Below, piece after piece: positions 45,033 to 53,831 of a stretch of DNA of 64,000 nucleotides. The notes beneath the pieces were generated by a model. The model saw only the letters and a list, made by a program, of their open reading frames with translations, did no database searches and was not told the origin of the DNA. This DNA is from Lentzea sp. NEAU-D7 (lineage in GTDB: Bacteria > Actinomycetota > Actinomycetes > Mycobacteriales > Pseudonocardiaceae). Every line of letters begins with the position of its first letter. Position 1 is the stretch's first letter. Position numbers and translations under genes: made by a program. The stretch is taken from positions 1 through 64,000 of the forward strand of contig NZ_JAPJDL010000008.1 in assembly GCF_026242055.1 (NCBI RefSeq), given 5' to 3'.

Positions 45033-45599
45033 ATGGCTGGACCGCTCAAGTCCGTGCAGTCGGAGGCACTGCCCGCTCTACCCGCGCTCGACTGGCGTGA
45101 CGGCGGCGGTGCGGCAGGACAAGCCTGGGTACCGGAGCAGCTGTACCGCGAGATCCTGGAAACGATGCCCGTCGTGTGCGTGGACACGCTCGTCGTCCGC
45201 GCCGGCGAGGCGCTGCTCACCCGCCGCCGCCAGGAACCTCAGGCAGGCTCGTTGTGGCTGCAGGGCGGCCGCATGCGCAAGGGTGAGCAACTCGCCGAGG
45301 CCGCGTTGCGCACGGCCGAGCAGGAGTCCGGGCTGAGCCTGACCTTGCGCAGCGTGCTGGGAACCTTCTCCACCGTTTTCGAGGCCTCAGCCCACGGCGA
45401 CTCTTCCACCCACACCGTCAACGTCACCTTTCTCGCCAGCACCGAGCACGACGCCCGGCCACAGGTCGACAGCACGCATGACGAATTCGTCTGGTGGCCG
45501 CTGACAGAACCCACCGGGAACGCCTACCTCGACCAGCTCTTCGTCCTGGCGACGCAACAGTTGAGCGGGGTCTGTCAAACGAACGACTCTGGCTCGTAG
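45033..45599 (+). CDS. Nudix hydrolase, GDP-mannose mannosyl hydrolase-like
   Basis: A 188-residue Nudix protein. The box at 78-101 reads GGRMRKGEQLAEAALRTAEQ and continues ESGL; the usual Glu after the Arg is Thr. E. coli GDP-mannose mannosyl hydrolase has the same kind of modified box (GGRVQKDETLEAAFERL) and a matching entry region, and its enzyme splits GDP-mannose to GDP and the free sugar. That mechanism would release a free hexose from a GDP-sugar. The ATG at 45033 follows GGAGGG. The last residues (CQTNDSGS) may come from the adjoining insertion element, so the C-terminus may be altered. Confidence 0.78.
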   Translation: MAGPLKSVQSEALPALPALDWRDGGGAAGQAWVPEQLYREILETMPVVCVDTLVVRAGEALLTRRRQEPQAGSLWLQGGRMRKGEQLAEAALRTAEQESGLSLTLRSVLGTFSTVFEASAHGDSSTHTVNVTFLASTEHDARPQVDSTHDEFVWWPLTEPTGNAYLDQLFVLATQQLSGVCQTNDSGS

Positions 45600-45642
45600 T
45601 CGGTGGTGACGTCGAGTAGCTGTTCGCAATCATGATCTTGTG

Positions 45643-45898
45643 ATGACGGTCGATTCCCTTGTGGGGACGGTGTTCTCCGGACGGTCGGCGTTGATCGTTG
45701 AGGACGTGTCGGACGGCGACGGCATGGTGGCGGTCACGGCTCGCACTCGGGATGTGGCCGTGCCGTGTCCGTTCTGCGGGATTGCGACGGCGAAGGTGCA
45801 CGGGTATCACCACCGGACGGTGAAGGATGTGCCGGTCGATGCTGCCAGGTCGTCGTCCGCCTGCGCGTGCGGCGGCTGGTCTGCCCGGTCCGGGCCTT
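45643..45898 (+). pseudogene. ISL3-type transposase, N-terminal relic
   Basis: From an ATG at 45643 the frame shows the ISL3 N-terminus, with a CPFCG zinc-finger start and HGYHHRTVKDVPV. A frameshift near 45845 moves the match to another frame (VVVRLRVRRLVCPV), and the gene is cut off by the left end of another insertion element at 45899. Most of the transposase is missing. Confidence 0.7.
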
Positions 45899-46414
45899 GT
45901 GCGTGCCGAGAAATACGTCCGTGCAGGTCAGCAGGCATCGGCATGTTGCCGATCATCATCGGGCATGATCGCGGCCGTGCTGGTCCGCTTCGCCTACCTC
46001 GCCGTCTCTCACGTCTTCGCCGCGCTGTGGCTCCTGCGCATGACCGAGCGTGAGAAGGATGTCGAGATCCCTCGCGTTACGCCACCAACTCGCGGTTCTG
46101 CACCGGCAACTCGACGGTCAGCGCCCACGATTGCGGCCAGAGGACAGGACGTTGCTCGCGGCCCTGCTGGTGCCTTTGGCCCGCGCGACGCTGCGTCGGC
46201 CCGGATACGGTGCTGAGGTGGCATCGCGACCTGATGAAGCGCCGCCATGCCCGAACGAGCGTGAACCGTCGGCCTGGACGTCCGCGCACTGTCGCTTCGA
46301 TTCGCCGTCTCGTCCTGCGCCTGGCAAGCGAGAACCCGTCGTGGGGGTATCGACGCATTCACGGTGAACTCGCGCTTCTCGGTGTCGCGGTCGCCGCATC
46401 GACGGTGTGGGAGA
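45899..46414 (+). mobile_element. Left end fragment of a DDE insertion sequence
   Basis: This stretch matches the left 500 or so bases of the element at 54944-56152, including the terminal gtgcgtgccgagaaatacgt and the beginning of the transposase (MIAAVLVRFAYLAVSHVFAAL). Indels break the frame. Similarity stops after gtgtgggaga at 46414. The right end of a copy of the same element is at 47817-48087, so the two may be halves of one IS opened by an insertion or deletion. Confidence 0.8.
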
Positions 46415-46514
46415 CCCTGTACGGGTGCTGCATCCTCGTCTCTTCGAGGCAGCGTGAGGATGACCGGCTCGCGCTTCGTGCGAAGCCGGTTTCGTACCAA
46501 CGGTCAGGAGTACG

Positions 46515-47126
46515 ATGTCAGCTTTGATTGCGTTCGAGGTCGGACAGGTCTGGATGAAGAGTCCCACTTTCGAGAGGATCATAACCGGTCTGCTGGAACG
46601 CTCGACGGATCCGGTGGACCGGGATGTCTGCACGGATTCGCTGGTGATGAACACCCTGTGGGTGGAAAAAATTCCTGAGCGACGCAAAGGTGCGGTGCTC
46701 GGCGGGCTGTGGTCGGTGCTAAGTGAGGAACTTCTGAGTGATGCGCACGACGACAACATGACCGCCATATATCAGATTCGGCAGCTGCGGGCCGAGATGG
46801 TGCGGCGTTACCGGGACCTGCTGACACGGCACCTGTCGGAGATTGGTGAATCCCTGAAAGCGAACGAATCCGCTGAACGACTGCAGGACGTCGTTCTCGA
46901 ATTGCTGGATGAATCGCCGATCTCTCAGGACGAGGTGCGTGCTGACGTGCGCAAGGCAGTCGCGGCAGGTGACATCGCGCTGGCGTTCGAGGTGATGTGT
47001 GGCTGGATTGGCGAGGGGCAGGCAGATATCCAACCTGCCTACTTCCAGCGCCTGGCCGCCGTGGCCGAGGCGATGGACGTGGTCGAGGGCGCATTGGGAC
47101 CGCTGGAGCGGGTTCGACAGAACTGA
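46515..47126 (+). CDS. Hypothetical protein, helical
   Basis: A 203-residue protein with ATG at 46515 after CAGGAG. It is predicted to be mainly helical, acidic, and has no signal peptide or membrane segment. The C-terminal part (VRKAVAAGDIALAFEVMCGWI, then YFQRLAAVAEAM) recalls small immunity-type proteins of bacterial toxin systems, but this is only a resemblance by eye. It lies between the two halves of a broken insertion sequence. No function is assigned. Confidence 0.55.
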   Translation: MSALIAFEVGQVWMKSPTFERIITGLLERSTDPVDRDVCTDSLVMNTLWVEKIPERRKGAVLGGLWSVLSEELLSDAHDDNMTAIYQIRQLRAEMVRRYRDLLTRHLSEIGESLKANESAERLQDVVLELLDESPISQDEVRADVRKAVAAGDIALAFEVMCGWIGEGQADIQPAYFQRLAAVAEAMDVVEGALGPLERVRQN

Positions 47127-47360
47127 ACCGGGCAACGTGCTGCCCTGTCGGCTCCTACGCCACGCAGCAAGGGTGCCGTGCGCGTGGCCCATTTCCTTCA
47201 CCGTTATCGCGGCATAATGCTGATCTACGTGCACCTAACCGGGGAACTGCTCCGCCGCGGGCACCAGCAGGTGCCAGTCGCCGTCCGGCAGAGTGCGCAG
47301 TCGATCAAGCAAAGCGGACATCCTTGCCAGCAACGCTGGGCGCTCGGCCCAGCGGCCGAG

Positions 47361-47699
47361 GAGGAGTTGAAGCGGTTCCAGAACGCGATCAAGGCGGGGG
47401 TGGACCCGGCGGCGCTGGTCGAGGCTGTGAACGAGGCGCAGGCGAAGCGCGCGGTTGCGCAGGCCGAACTCGTGGACGTACCGACTGCGGGTGGGTTCGA
47501 GAGCGCTGACCTCTACGCCATGGTCGACAACCTGGGAGACGTCGGCGTCAGGCTGGGCGAGGCCAAGCCGGAGAGCCTCAGCGACCTCTGCCGCAGGCTT
47601 GACCTGCAGGTCAGCTACTCACACACAAGCCGCGAGGCTGATGTTTCCATCAATCTCGCGACTTGTGTGGATAATGCTTATGTCCGAGGGGGGACTTGA
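47361..47699 (+). pseudogene. Serine recombinase, C-terminal tail fragment
   Basis: The frame reads EEELKRFQNAIKAGVDPAALV, then YAMVDNLGDVGVRLGEAKPE and ends NAYVRGGT. This is the end of large serine recombinases of actinobacteria (coiled-coil region after the zinc ribbon). The catalytic domain is absent. It is probably the trace of an integrated element that has been lost. Confidence 0.7.
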
Positions 47700-47816
47700 G
47701 TCCCCATATGTAGCAAGCTTGCGCAGATCGTGTGTTCATGCGCTATTGGATAGCTCGAACCTAGTATAGAGGGCCAGTCGATGTGATTCAACCTCTCGTC
47801 GCTAAGTTCTGTCGAC

Positions 47817-48087
47817 TGGGGTCAAGGCCTTTCGTGGCGAACTGTTGGATCGCAGGCTGACCTGGAATCAGATCGGCCTATGTGCGCTGTGAGTGCGAGC
47901 GACACTACGACGAGCACCGCACCCACCGATCACTCGCTGGCGCGGTGCTCTTGAAGGTCCGGCCCCAGCCTCTCGAACCCGACCAGATCGAATGTCTCAA
48001 CGTAGCTCGGCAAGACCGTCTCGGCGGAGTCATCCATGAGTATCGCCATGCGGCTTAACCTGCATGGACGTAGTTTTCGGCACGCAC
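47817..48087 (+). mobile_element. Right end fragment of a DDE insertion sequence
   Basis: The stretch matches the last 270 or so bases of the element at 54944-56152: the ERHYDEHRTHRS-type transposase tail followed by the terminal repeat ending ttttcggcacgcac at 48087. The reading frame is damaged. Like the intact copy, it is followed by agg. It lies about 200 bases upstream of the NACHT gene. Confidence 0.8.
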
Positions 48088-48284
48088 AGGCCTGAGCCGC
48101 AGGTCAGGACTCTGGACCTAGTTTTGGAACCCCACAGGCGGCAAGCTCGATCCAATGTGGACAGAGCTTGGGGGCAATTGCTGAGCTTTAGCAAGTAATT
48201 CCAAGTCACTGCGAGGACCTGCGGCCCGTACACTCGCCCGCCAGAGCTACCCGAGCACGCCCTTCGGGCCAGGAGAACGATCAG

Positions 48285-51200
48285 GTGGACGGGGATAACA
48301 CGTCAACGACATCCAACCAAATCGCGGGGGATGTCCTGGGGAACGCCTTGCTGGCTGGTGTCATCCATGGTGACGTGCACCTCCACCAGGGTGTGCAGCA
48401 ACAGGTCAACGAACACCACGAACCACCAGAAAGCTGGCACACGCTTCCCGCGCTTCCGCGAGAGGTTCGATCGCTGCTGCGCGCGCAGCTGACGATGGCG
48501 GAGGAACCGCCCTATCGACTGAGGGGCGCGCGGCAGCCGTCTTTGGACACTGTCCATGTTCAGCAAGACCTCGGTACCTCCACCGACGAGTCGCAGCCTG
48601 AACACGCGCGGCCTGTTCCGATCGTGCACGAGGACGATCAATGGATTGGTATGCCACCTACGGCCCGTGTGGTTCGGTTGGCGGTCCGGCCGCCGGCTCG
48701 CACGATTCGCCAGGCGCTCGACGGCGACGACCATCTGATCGTGACCGGCGGCCCTGGGCAGGGGAAGTCCACGATGCTGCAGCGCCTTGTTGCCGAGACA
48801 GCACAGCGTTGGATGAGATCGGACAGCTCCGAGCCGCCGTTGTTCGAGATCGTGGTGCCGCTGAAGGTGACCGCGCGAAACCTTGCTGCCCGTGCCCGTG
48901 ACGGCCTGCCCTTCGCGCAGCTCCTAGCGGATTGCGTTGGAGTCGAGTACGCCGCCATGATGCTGTGCGACCAGGTTGGCGCTGACGTCCTGGCGCGCAG
49001 GGTGGTGGGGTGTCGCTGGTTGCTTCTGGTCGACGCTCTCGACGAGGTGGCCGACCCCGCCGAGCGGGAGCACCTGGTAAAGGTGCTGGCCATGATCACC
49101 TCGGACGTTGACGAATCTCCCTACCGCATCGTCCTCACCACCAGGCCGATCGAAGGGAGTGGCCTCGCCCCGCTTCATCGCATCGGTGCGAACCGGTACG
49201 AGCTCCTGCCGTTCGACGACAAGGCGGTCCAACGTTTCGCCGAACACTGGTTCGCAGAGGTCGGGGAGAACTGTGCCTACCGCTTCCTGCAACAGGTTCG
49301 CGATGCTCACCTCGATGAGCTGGCGCGGGTGCCTTTGCTCGCGACGATCGCCGCGATCATCTTCGAACAGCGCGGTGACCGGCCGCTACCGGACAACCGG
49401 TATGAGCTGTACGACAGATACCTGGCTCAGCTCGCCGCAACACACGTCGTAATGGAGGGACCTTTCGAGGCACACCGCGTCAAACTGCTCGAACATCTTG
49501 GTCGCACGAGGCTGGATACGGACACCTCGCTCGTCGTGGCAGCCTGCGAATGGGCCACGAAACACATGTCCGCAGATCAGCTCACCTTCGGCTGGGAAAC
49601 ACGACTCGTCTCGTTCCTTGCTGCAGTGGGACCGATGATAATCCGCGGTGACGACGACCTGGCGTTCATGCACCACAGCTTCGCCGATCACCTGGCCGCT
49701 TCTGCGAGGGCTCGAGAGCTTCCCCCACACTTCGAGCCCGATCACACCGCGTTCGCCCGCTTGGTGCACGACGCACGGCCCGAGGACGCGGGTGAGCACA
49801 GCCGAGCGGTCCTGGTCCACTACACCCGCCTCCTGCCGGCCGAGGCCGACCATCTCATGCGTTGGCTGCACACGGGCGAGGCTGAACAGCACTTGCTGGC
49901 AGCTCGACTGCTCGCCCAGCACCTCCCGGCAAGTGCGGACGTCATCGACGTGTTCCTCGGAACCGTGCGGGGATGGGCGATTACGACGCACTACCTCAGT
50001 ACGGAGATCCTCGGGCAGGCCAGCCGCGCTACGCATCATCCGCGCCTGGCCACCTGGCTGGTCGGACTGATGCGCGATGTCTGCATGCCATGGCGATCAC
50101 GCCTGGAAGCGGCCACCGCACTTGCAATCAGATTGCGCGACGCGAACCACGGCGGCGAAGCGCTCCAGTTGTTGCGGTCGGTCGTCGACGAGCAGACGGT
50201 TTTCGTCGATCACCGCCTGGCGGCGGCAGAAGCCCTGGCGCAGAGCAGCACTGACGAACGGGAAACTGCTGAACGTGGTCTACGGGCAGTGCTGACATCC
50301 CGATCAGCGAATGGTGCTCAATGCCGAGCCGCAGCCGTGGTACTGGCAAAGTTCGGTCCGGCCGCACGTGAAGACGCCGTAACGGCACTGTCGGCGTTGT
50401 TGGAGAACCAGTACACGCCGACAGAAGATTTTCTTGAAGCGGCGACAGGCTTAATCGAGATTGGTGTCGAGTTTTACGGCAGAAGCGCCGATGCGTTCAG
50501 GACGGTTCTGCGAGACCCCGTCCTCGATCCATCCTCTCGTCGTGGTGCTGCGTTGGGTCTGGCGTGTCTAGGGTCTGATCAGTTGGACGAGGCGGCAAGA
50601 TATTTGAATGTCCTCTTTGATGACCTCCGATATCATTCAAGTAGTCGGACCACCTTTGCTGCTGCGTTGGCCGAACTCGGCCCTCTGTATAAATTTGCAG
50701 CGCGTAAGTTGCTTTTGAGACTTCTTGTTGAACCTGCGGTCGATCCTTTTGATAAAGTATGGTGTATTCGCGAGTTGAGTCAACTCGGCCCACAGTTCAG
50801 AAGTGACACTCTACCGTTGTTGCGCGATGTTCTGCGAGACACATCGACCAGCGCGAACAACCTGATGTGGGTGGCAGAGTTGTTTGCAGAGCTCGGCCCA
50901 GATTTTTGCGACGAGTCTGCCGAAATCGCGCGGCGCGTGCTTGAAGATCATCTGCTCGGCGTTGATGAGGAAGTTCGTGCATTGGACCTGCTCATCGGAC
51001 TTGGCGAACCGTACAGATCTCCGGCTGTGGCTAGGCTGCGCCGATACCTAAGTGGCATTGGCACTGACCCTCGTATGCGCTGCGAAGCGGCCAATACTCT
51101 CATTCGTGTAGGCCCTGAACTTCACGCTGAAATCGTCGAAGCGTTGTTGAAAGTTGCTCATGGAAACAACAGGCCCGAGTTAATTGCGCGCGCGTGGAGA

Positions 51201-53555
51201 TCCCTGCTTGGCCTCGGAGTGGAGTATCGGGACAAGGCGTTGCGAGAATTGTCTTGTCTGATGCAAGAGGGCGGTGTCGCAATTAATATTGCTTGGGGCG
51301 TCGCCCGAGTTTTGTCTTCCGGCGGGGGTGATCCGACGCAGGTTGTCGGGACCGCAATGGGGGCTGTACTTGGGGATGCTAAGCGAGCTGTTCGAGATCG
51401 AGTGCAGGCAGCGCGAGGCATGTTGCAGCTCGGGGCGAAATTTCATCAGTCTGCCGTCGACGGTGTTCTTGAGATTCTTTCGGAACGAATAGCGGGCCTG
51501 AATTACGCGAACGTCGTCAGGCCATTTGTGTCCGTTGGGCCTGGCCACCGCATGCGGCTGGCTGACGGATTGCATTCGATTGTGCAGGATCCTGATGCGC
51601 TCGTCCTTGAGGTATGGAATGCGATCAGTGCTTTGAATGAACTAGGCTTCGGGCAGTCTGCGGAAGTGGTTGTTTCGCTGCGAGAAATCGTCCACGACGA
51701 TTTCCTTGAGCCACAGGAAAGCCTGTTGGCTGCAGTCCTGTGGGCCCGCCTCGTGCCCGAACAAGTCGCTGACTCGACGGCGCGGGTTCTTGCTGCTGTG
51801 CACGAGGTTCAGCCTGCTCGCTGGAGGCGGGCGCTGCTTGACCTTGTCCGGCTCGGGGCTGACGTGGTTGTACCACTCCGGGCGATCTTGCAGAGTTCGA
51901 ACTATAGGGTTGTTCGGGAATCCGTCGCATCAGTGTTAGTTGACCTCACGGGCGAGGGTGTTGAAGAACTTCGTGACCAAGCCGCGGATGACTGTCTGGG
52001 AGACGAGTCCCGCAGTCGCGTGATGGCTAGGCTAGTGGAACTGGACAACTCCGCGTCGGCTAAAATCGTCGACCACCACAGGGAGGTGTTCCGCGACGAG
52101 TCCGCGCCCATCGCGATCAGATGCGCGGCTGGTTACCGACTGGTCAGGCTTGACCAGTCTGAGATGAAAACCGTCTCGTCGGCACTCCGGCATCTCGCGG
52201 CCAGCTCTGAGATCACGCCGAGCGAACGAGAAGCCTGTATAGAACGGCTCGACTTCTTGATCCCAGCAAGGCTCGATGACGTCGTGAACCTTGCCGTTGG
52301 TGCTGCCAGAAATCCTGGCGCAGAGAAATCGGCTCGCCGAGGGATACTTCGTGTCCTGCCACCTGACGTCCGCTTGGAGGTCGAGCGCGGCTTGCTTACT
52401 GACCACACAATTTCGATCGAGCACCGCTTGCCTCGGCCTGGACTGTGGGGCGAGAATCCGCTGGCGGCGGAAATAGAAACTGAGGTCCGCGATGTGCTGA
52501 CGGCGCCCGAATTCTCACGGCGCGAGAAGGTCGTCGCTGCATCGGCGCTGGCGAGTTCGTCGGCGAGGCTTGTCCAGGAAGCGCTTGGGTATCTTGAGCA
52601 CCTGTCGAATGAACCCGGTGTTGCCGACTCGGCGAGGCTGCAAATCGCCAAACTTGGAGTCGAACACCGAAATCGCATTCGACAAACTGCTTACGACACC
52701 GCGTCCGATGTCACGAAACCCGTGCGCGAGCGGTTTCGATGCGCAGTGATGTTGAGGAAGCTTAGTCTACATCGTCGTCCACAGATGACAGACCTGTGGC
52801 GCGAGGTGGCAGCGGACTGCCTGCACCCCGTGTTGTGGCGTGTCCGTGCGCTCATCGAGTTGAGTCGCGTCGACGGCTTGAGTGCACTGCGCACCATGCG
52901 TGACGACGAACGAGCACACCCTGTGGCGCGTTGGAAGATCGCGAAGCACCTCGTTGCTGCCGCAGTTGACGATCGAGCGGCTGGGGTGCAGGTGCTCGGC
53001 GCCATCGCGACCGATCTCCGTCTTCCGGCGGGCATGCGGTGGCGAGCGGCAGAGGACCTCTCTGAACTCGGTATCCGAGGTCACGAGGAGGCGTCGCAGG
53101 CGCTCTGGGTGATCGCAAACGACGACGCCAACCCCGTCACCGCCCGTGCTAACGCCGCTGCTGTTCTTGGCAAGATCTCTCCGGCTCGGCGTCGAGATGC
53201 TCGGAAGATCCTGGTTCTCTTGTCGACGGTTGGCAAGCCGATGCTGCGTAAGCAGGTATTGCGATCGCTTGGCACGATCGAACCGGACGTGGCCGCGCGG
53301 GAGTTGCGGGCGATGGCGCTTGACTGCGATCTTGGTCCCGTTGTGCGCCTTCGCTGTTCCAACGCGATGGTGGAACTGCGTCGTGATCTCCGTGAGGAGG
53401 CCGCGCTGGTTGCTCGTGCGATTGCATATGACGAGTCGGTGAGTCGTCAAGTGCGCGTTGGAGCCGCTCGTACTCTGGCGCACTGCAGCGCTCTCTTTCG
53501 CGAAGAGGCGCGCGAACTCGTTCGGTCGTTGGCGACACGGCCATGCGGAGCTTGA
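48285..53555 (+). CDS. NACHT-domain NTPase with long HEAT-like repeat region
   Basis: A 1756-residue STAND-type NTPase. The N-terminal 120 residues are short and variable, opening with SNQIAGDVLGNALLAGVIHGDVHLH-like sequence common to actinobacterial NACHT proteins. Walker A is GGPGQGKST (155-163), and Walker B is WLLLVDALDE (245-254), the NACHT form with acidic residues after the Asp. A winged-helix-like region follows, and from about residue 600 to the end there are repeated helix pairs of HEAT/ARM character (AAxxLAxLG...). Bacterial NACHT proteins act in phage defence or regulation by ligand-triggered assembly. No effector enzyme domain is fused, so a partner such as the nuclease-like gene downstream may act. 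GTG start after AGGAGA. Codons around 50450-51700 are unusually AT-rich, with several TTA Leu codons, a sign of transfer. Confidence 0.87.
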   Translation: MDGDNTSTTSNQIAGDVLGNALLAGVIHGDVHLHQGVQQQVNEHHEPPESWHTLPALPREVRSLLRAQLTMAEEPPYRLRGARQPSLDTVHVQQDLGTSTDESQPEHARPVPIVHEDDQWIGMPPTARVVRLAVRPPARTIRQALDGDDHLIVTGGPGQGKSTMLQRLVAETAQRWMRSDSSEPPLFEIVVPLKVTARNLAARARDGLPFAQLLADCVGVEYAAMMLCDQVGADVLARRVVGCRWLLLVDALDEVADPAEREHLVKVLAMITSDVDESPYRIVLTTRPIEGSGLAPLHRIGANRYELLPFDDKAVQRFAEHWFAEVGENCAYRFLQQVRDAHLDELARVPLLATIAAIIFEQRGDRPLPDNRYELYDRYLAQLAATHVVMEGPFEAHRVKLLEHLGRTRLDTDTSLVVAACEWATKHMSADQLTFGWETRLVSFLAAVGPMIIRGDDDLAFMHHSFADHLAASARARELPPHFEPDHTAFARLVHDARPEDAGEHSRAVLVHYTRLLPAEADHLMRWLHTGEAEQHLLAARLLAQHLPASADVIDVFLGTVRGWAITTHYLSTEILGQASRATHHPRLATWLVGLMRDVCMPWRSRLEAATALAIRLRDANHGGEALQLLRSVVDEQTVFVDHRLAAAEALAQSSTDERETAERGLRAVLTSRSANGAQCRAAAVVLAKFGPAAREDAVTALSALLENQYTPTEDFLEAATGLIEIGVEFYGRSADAFRTVLRDPVLDPSSRRGAALGLACLGSDQLDEAARYLNVLFDDLRYHSSSRTTFAAALAELGPLYKFAARKLLLRLLVEPAVDPFDKVWCIRELSQLGPQFRSDTLPLLRDVLRDTSTSANNLMWVAELFAELGPDFCDESAEIARRVLEDHLLGVDEEVRALDLLIGLGEPYRSPAVARLRRYLSGIGTDPRMRCEAANTLIRVGPELHAEIVEALLKVAHGNNRPELIARAWRSLLGLGVEYRDKALRELSCLMQEGGVAINIAWGVARVLSSGGGDPTQVVGTAMGAVLGDAKRAVRDRVQAARGMLQLGAKFHQSAVDGVLEILSERIAGLNYANVVRPFVSVGPGHRMRLADGLHSIVQDPDALVLEVWNAISALNELGFGQSAEVVVSLREIVHDDFLEPQESLLAAVLWARLVPEQVADSTARVLAAVHEVQPARWRRALLDLVRLGADVVVPLRAILQSSNYRVVRESVASVLVDLTGEGVEELRDQAADDCLGDESRSRVMARLVELDNSASAKIVDHHREVFRDESAPIAIRCAAGYRLVRLDQSEMKTVSSALRHLAASSEITPSEREACIERLDFLIPARLDDVVNLAVGAARNPGAEKSARRGILRVLPPDVRLEVERGLLTDHTISIEHRLPRPGLWGENPLAAEIETEVRDVLTAPEFSRREKVVAASALASSSARLVQEALGYLEHLSNEPGVADSARLQIAKLGVEHRNRIRQTAYDTASDVTKPVRERFRCAVMLRKLSLHRRPQMTDLWREVAADCLHPVLWRVRALIELSRVDGLSALRTMRDDERAHPVARWKIAKHLVAAAVDDRAAGVQVLGAIATDLRLPAGMRWRAAEDLSELGIRGHEEASQALWVIANDDANPVTARANAAAVLGKISPARRRDARKILVLLSTVGKPMLRKQVLRSLGTIEPDVAARELRAMALDCDLGPVVRLRCSNAMVELRRDLREEAALVARAIAYDESVSRQVRVGAARTLAHCSALFREEARELVRSLATRPCGA

Positions 53556-53831
53556 GCAAGGTTGTGCCGCTCGAAAAGTCGTCGCTGCACGTCACGCGCG
53601 GCATCTGCACACGTTTGATGAGTCCGCTGGGGAACGAGATGTGTTGCAGTCTGCGGGTGGCGTGGTCGTCTGTCGTAGATTTTGTCGAGCAGCAGGGCAG
53701 GTCACCGCCTGACTCGGCCAACGCGATGTTTGTTTACGGTCATCTGGGCCGTGCCCTGAGACGACTGCCGTTGCAGCATTCGACTCGACGGAGAAAGGCT
53801 TTCGGCTGACCGTGCGTACGGATGCAGCACC

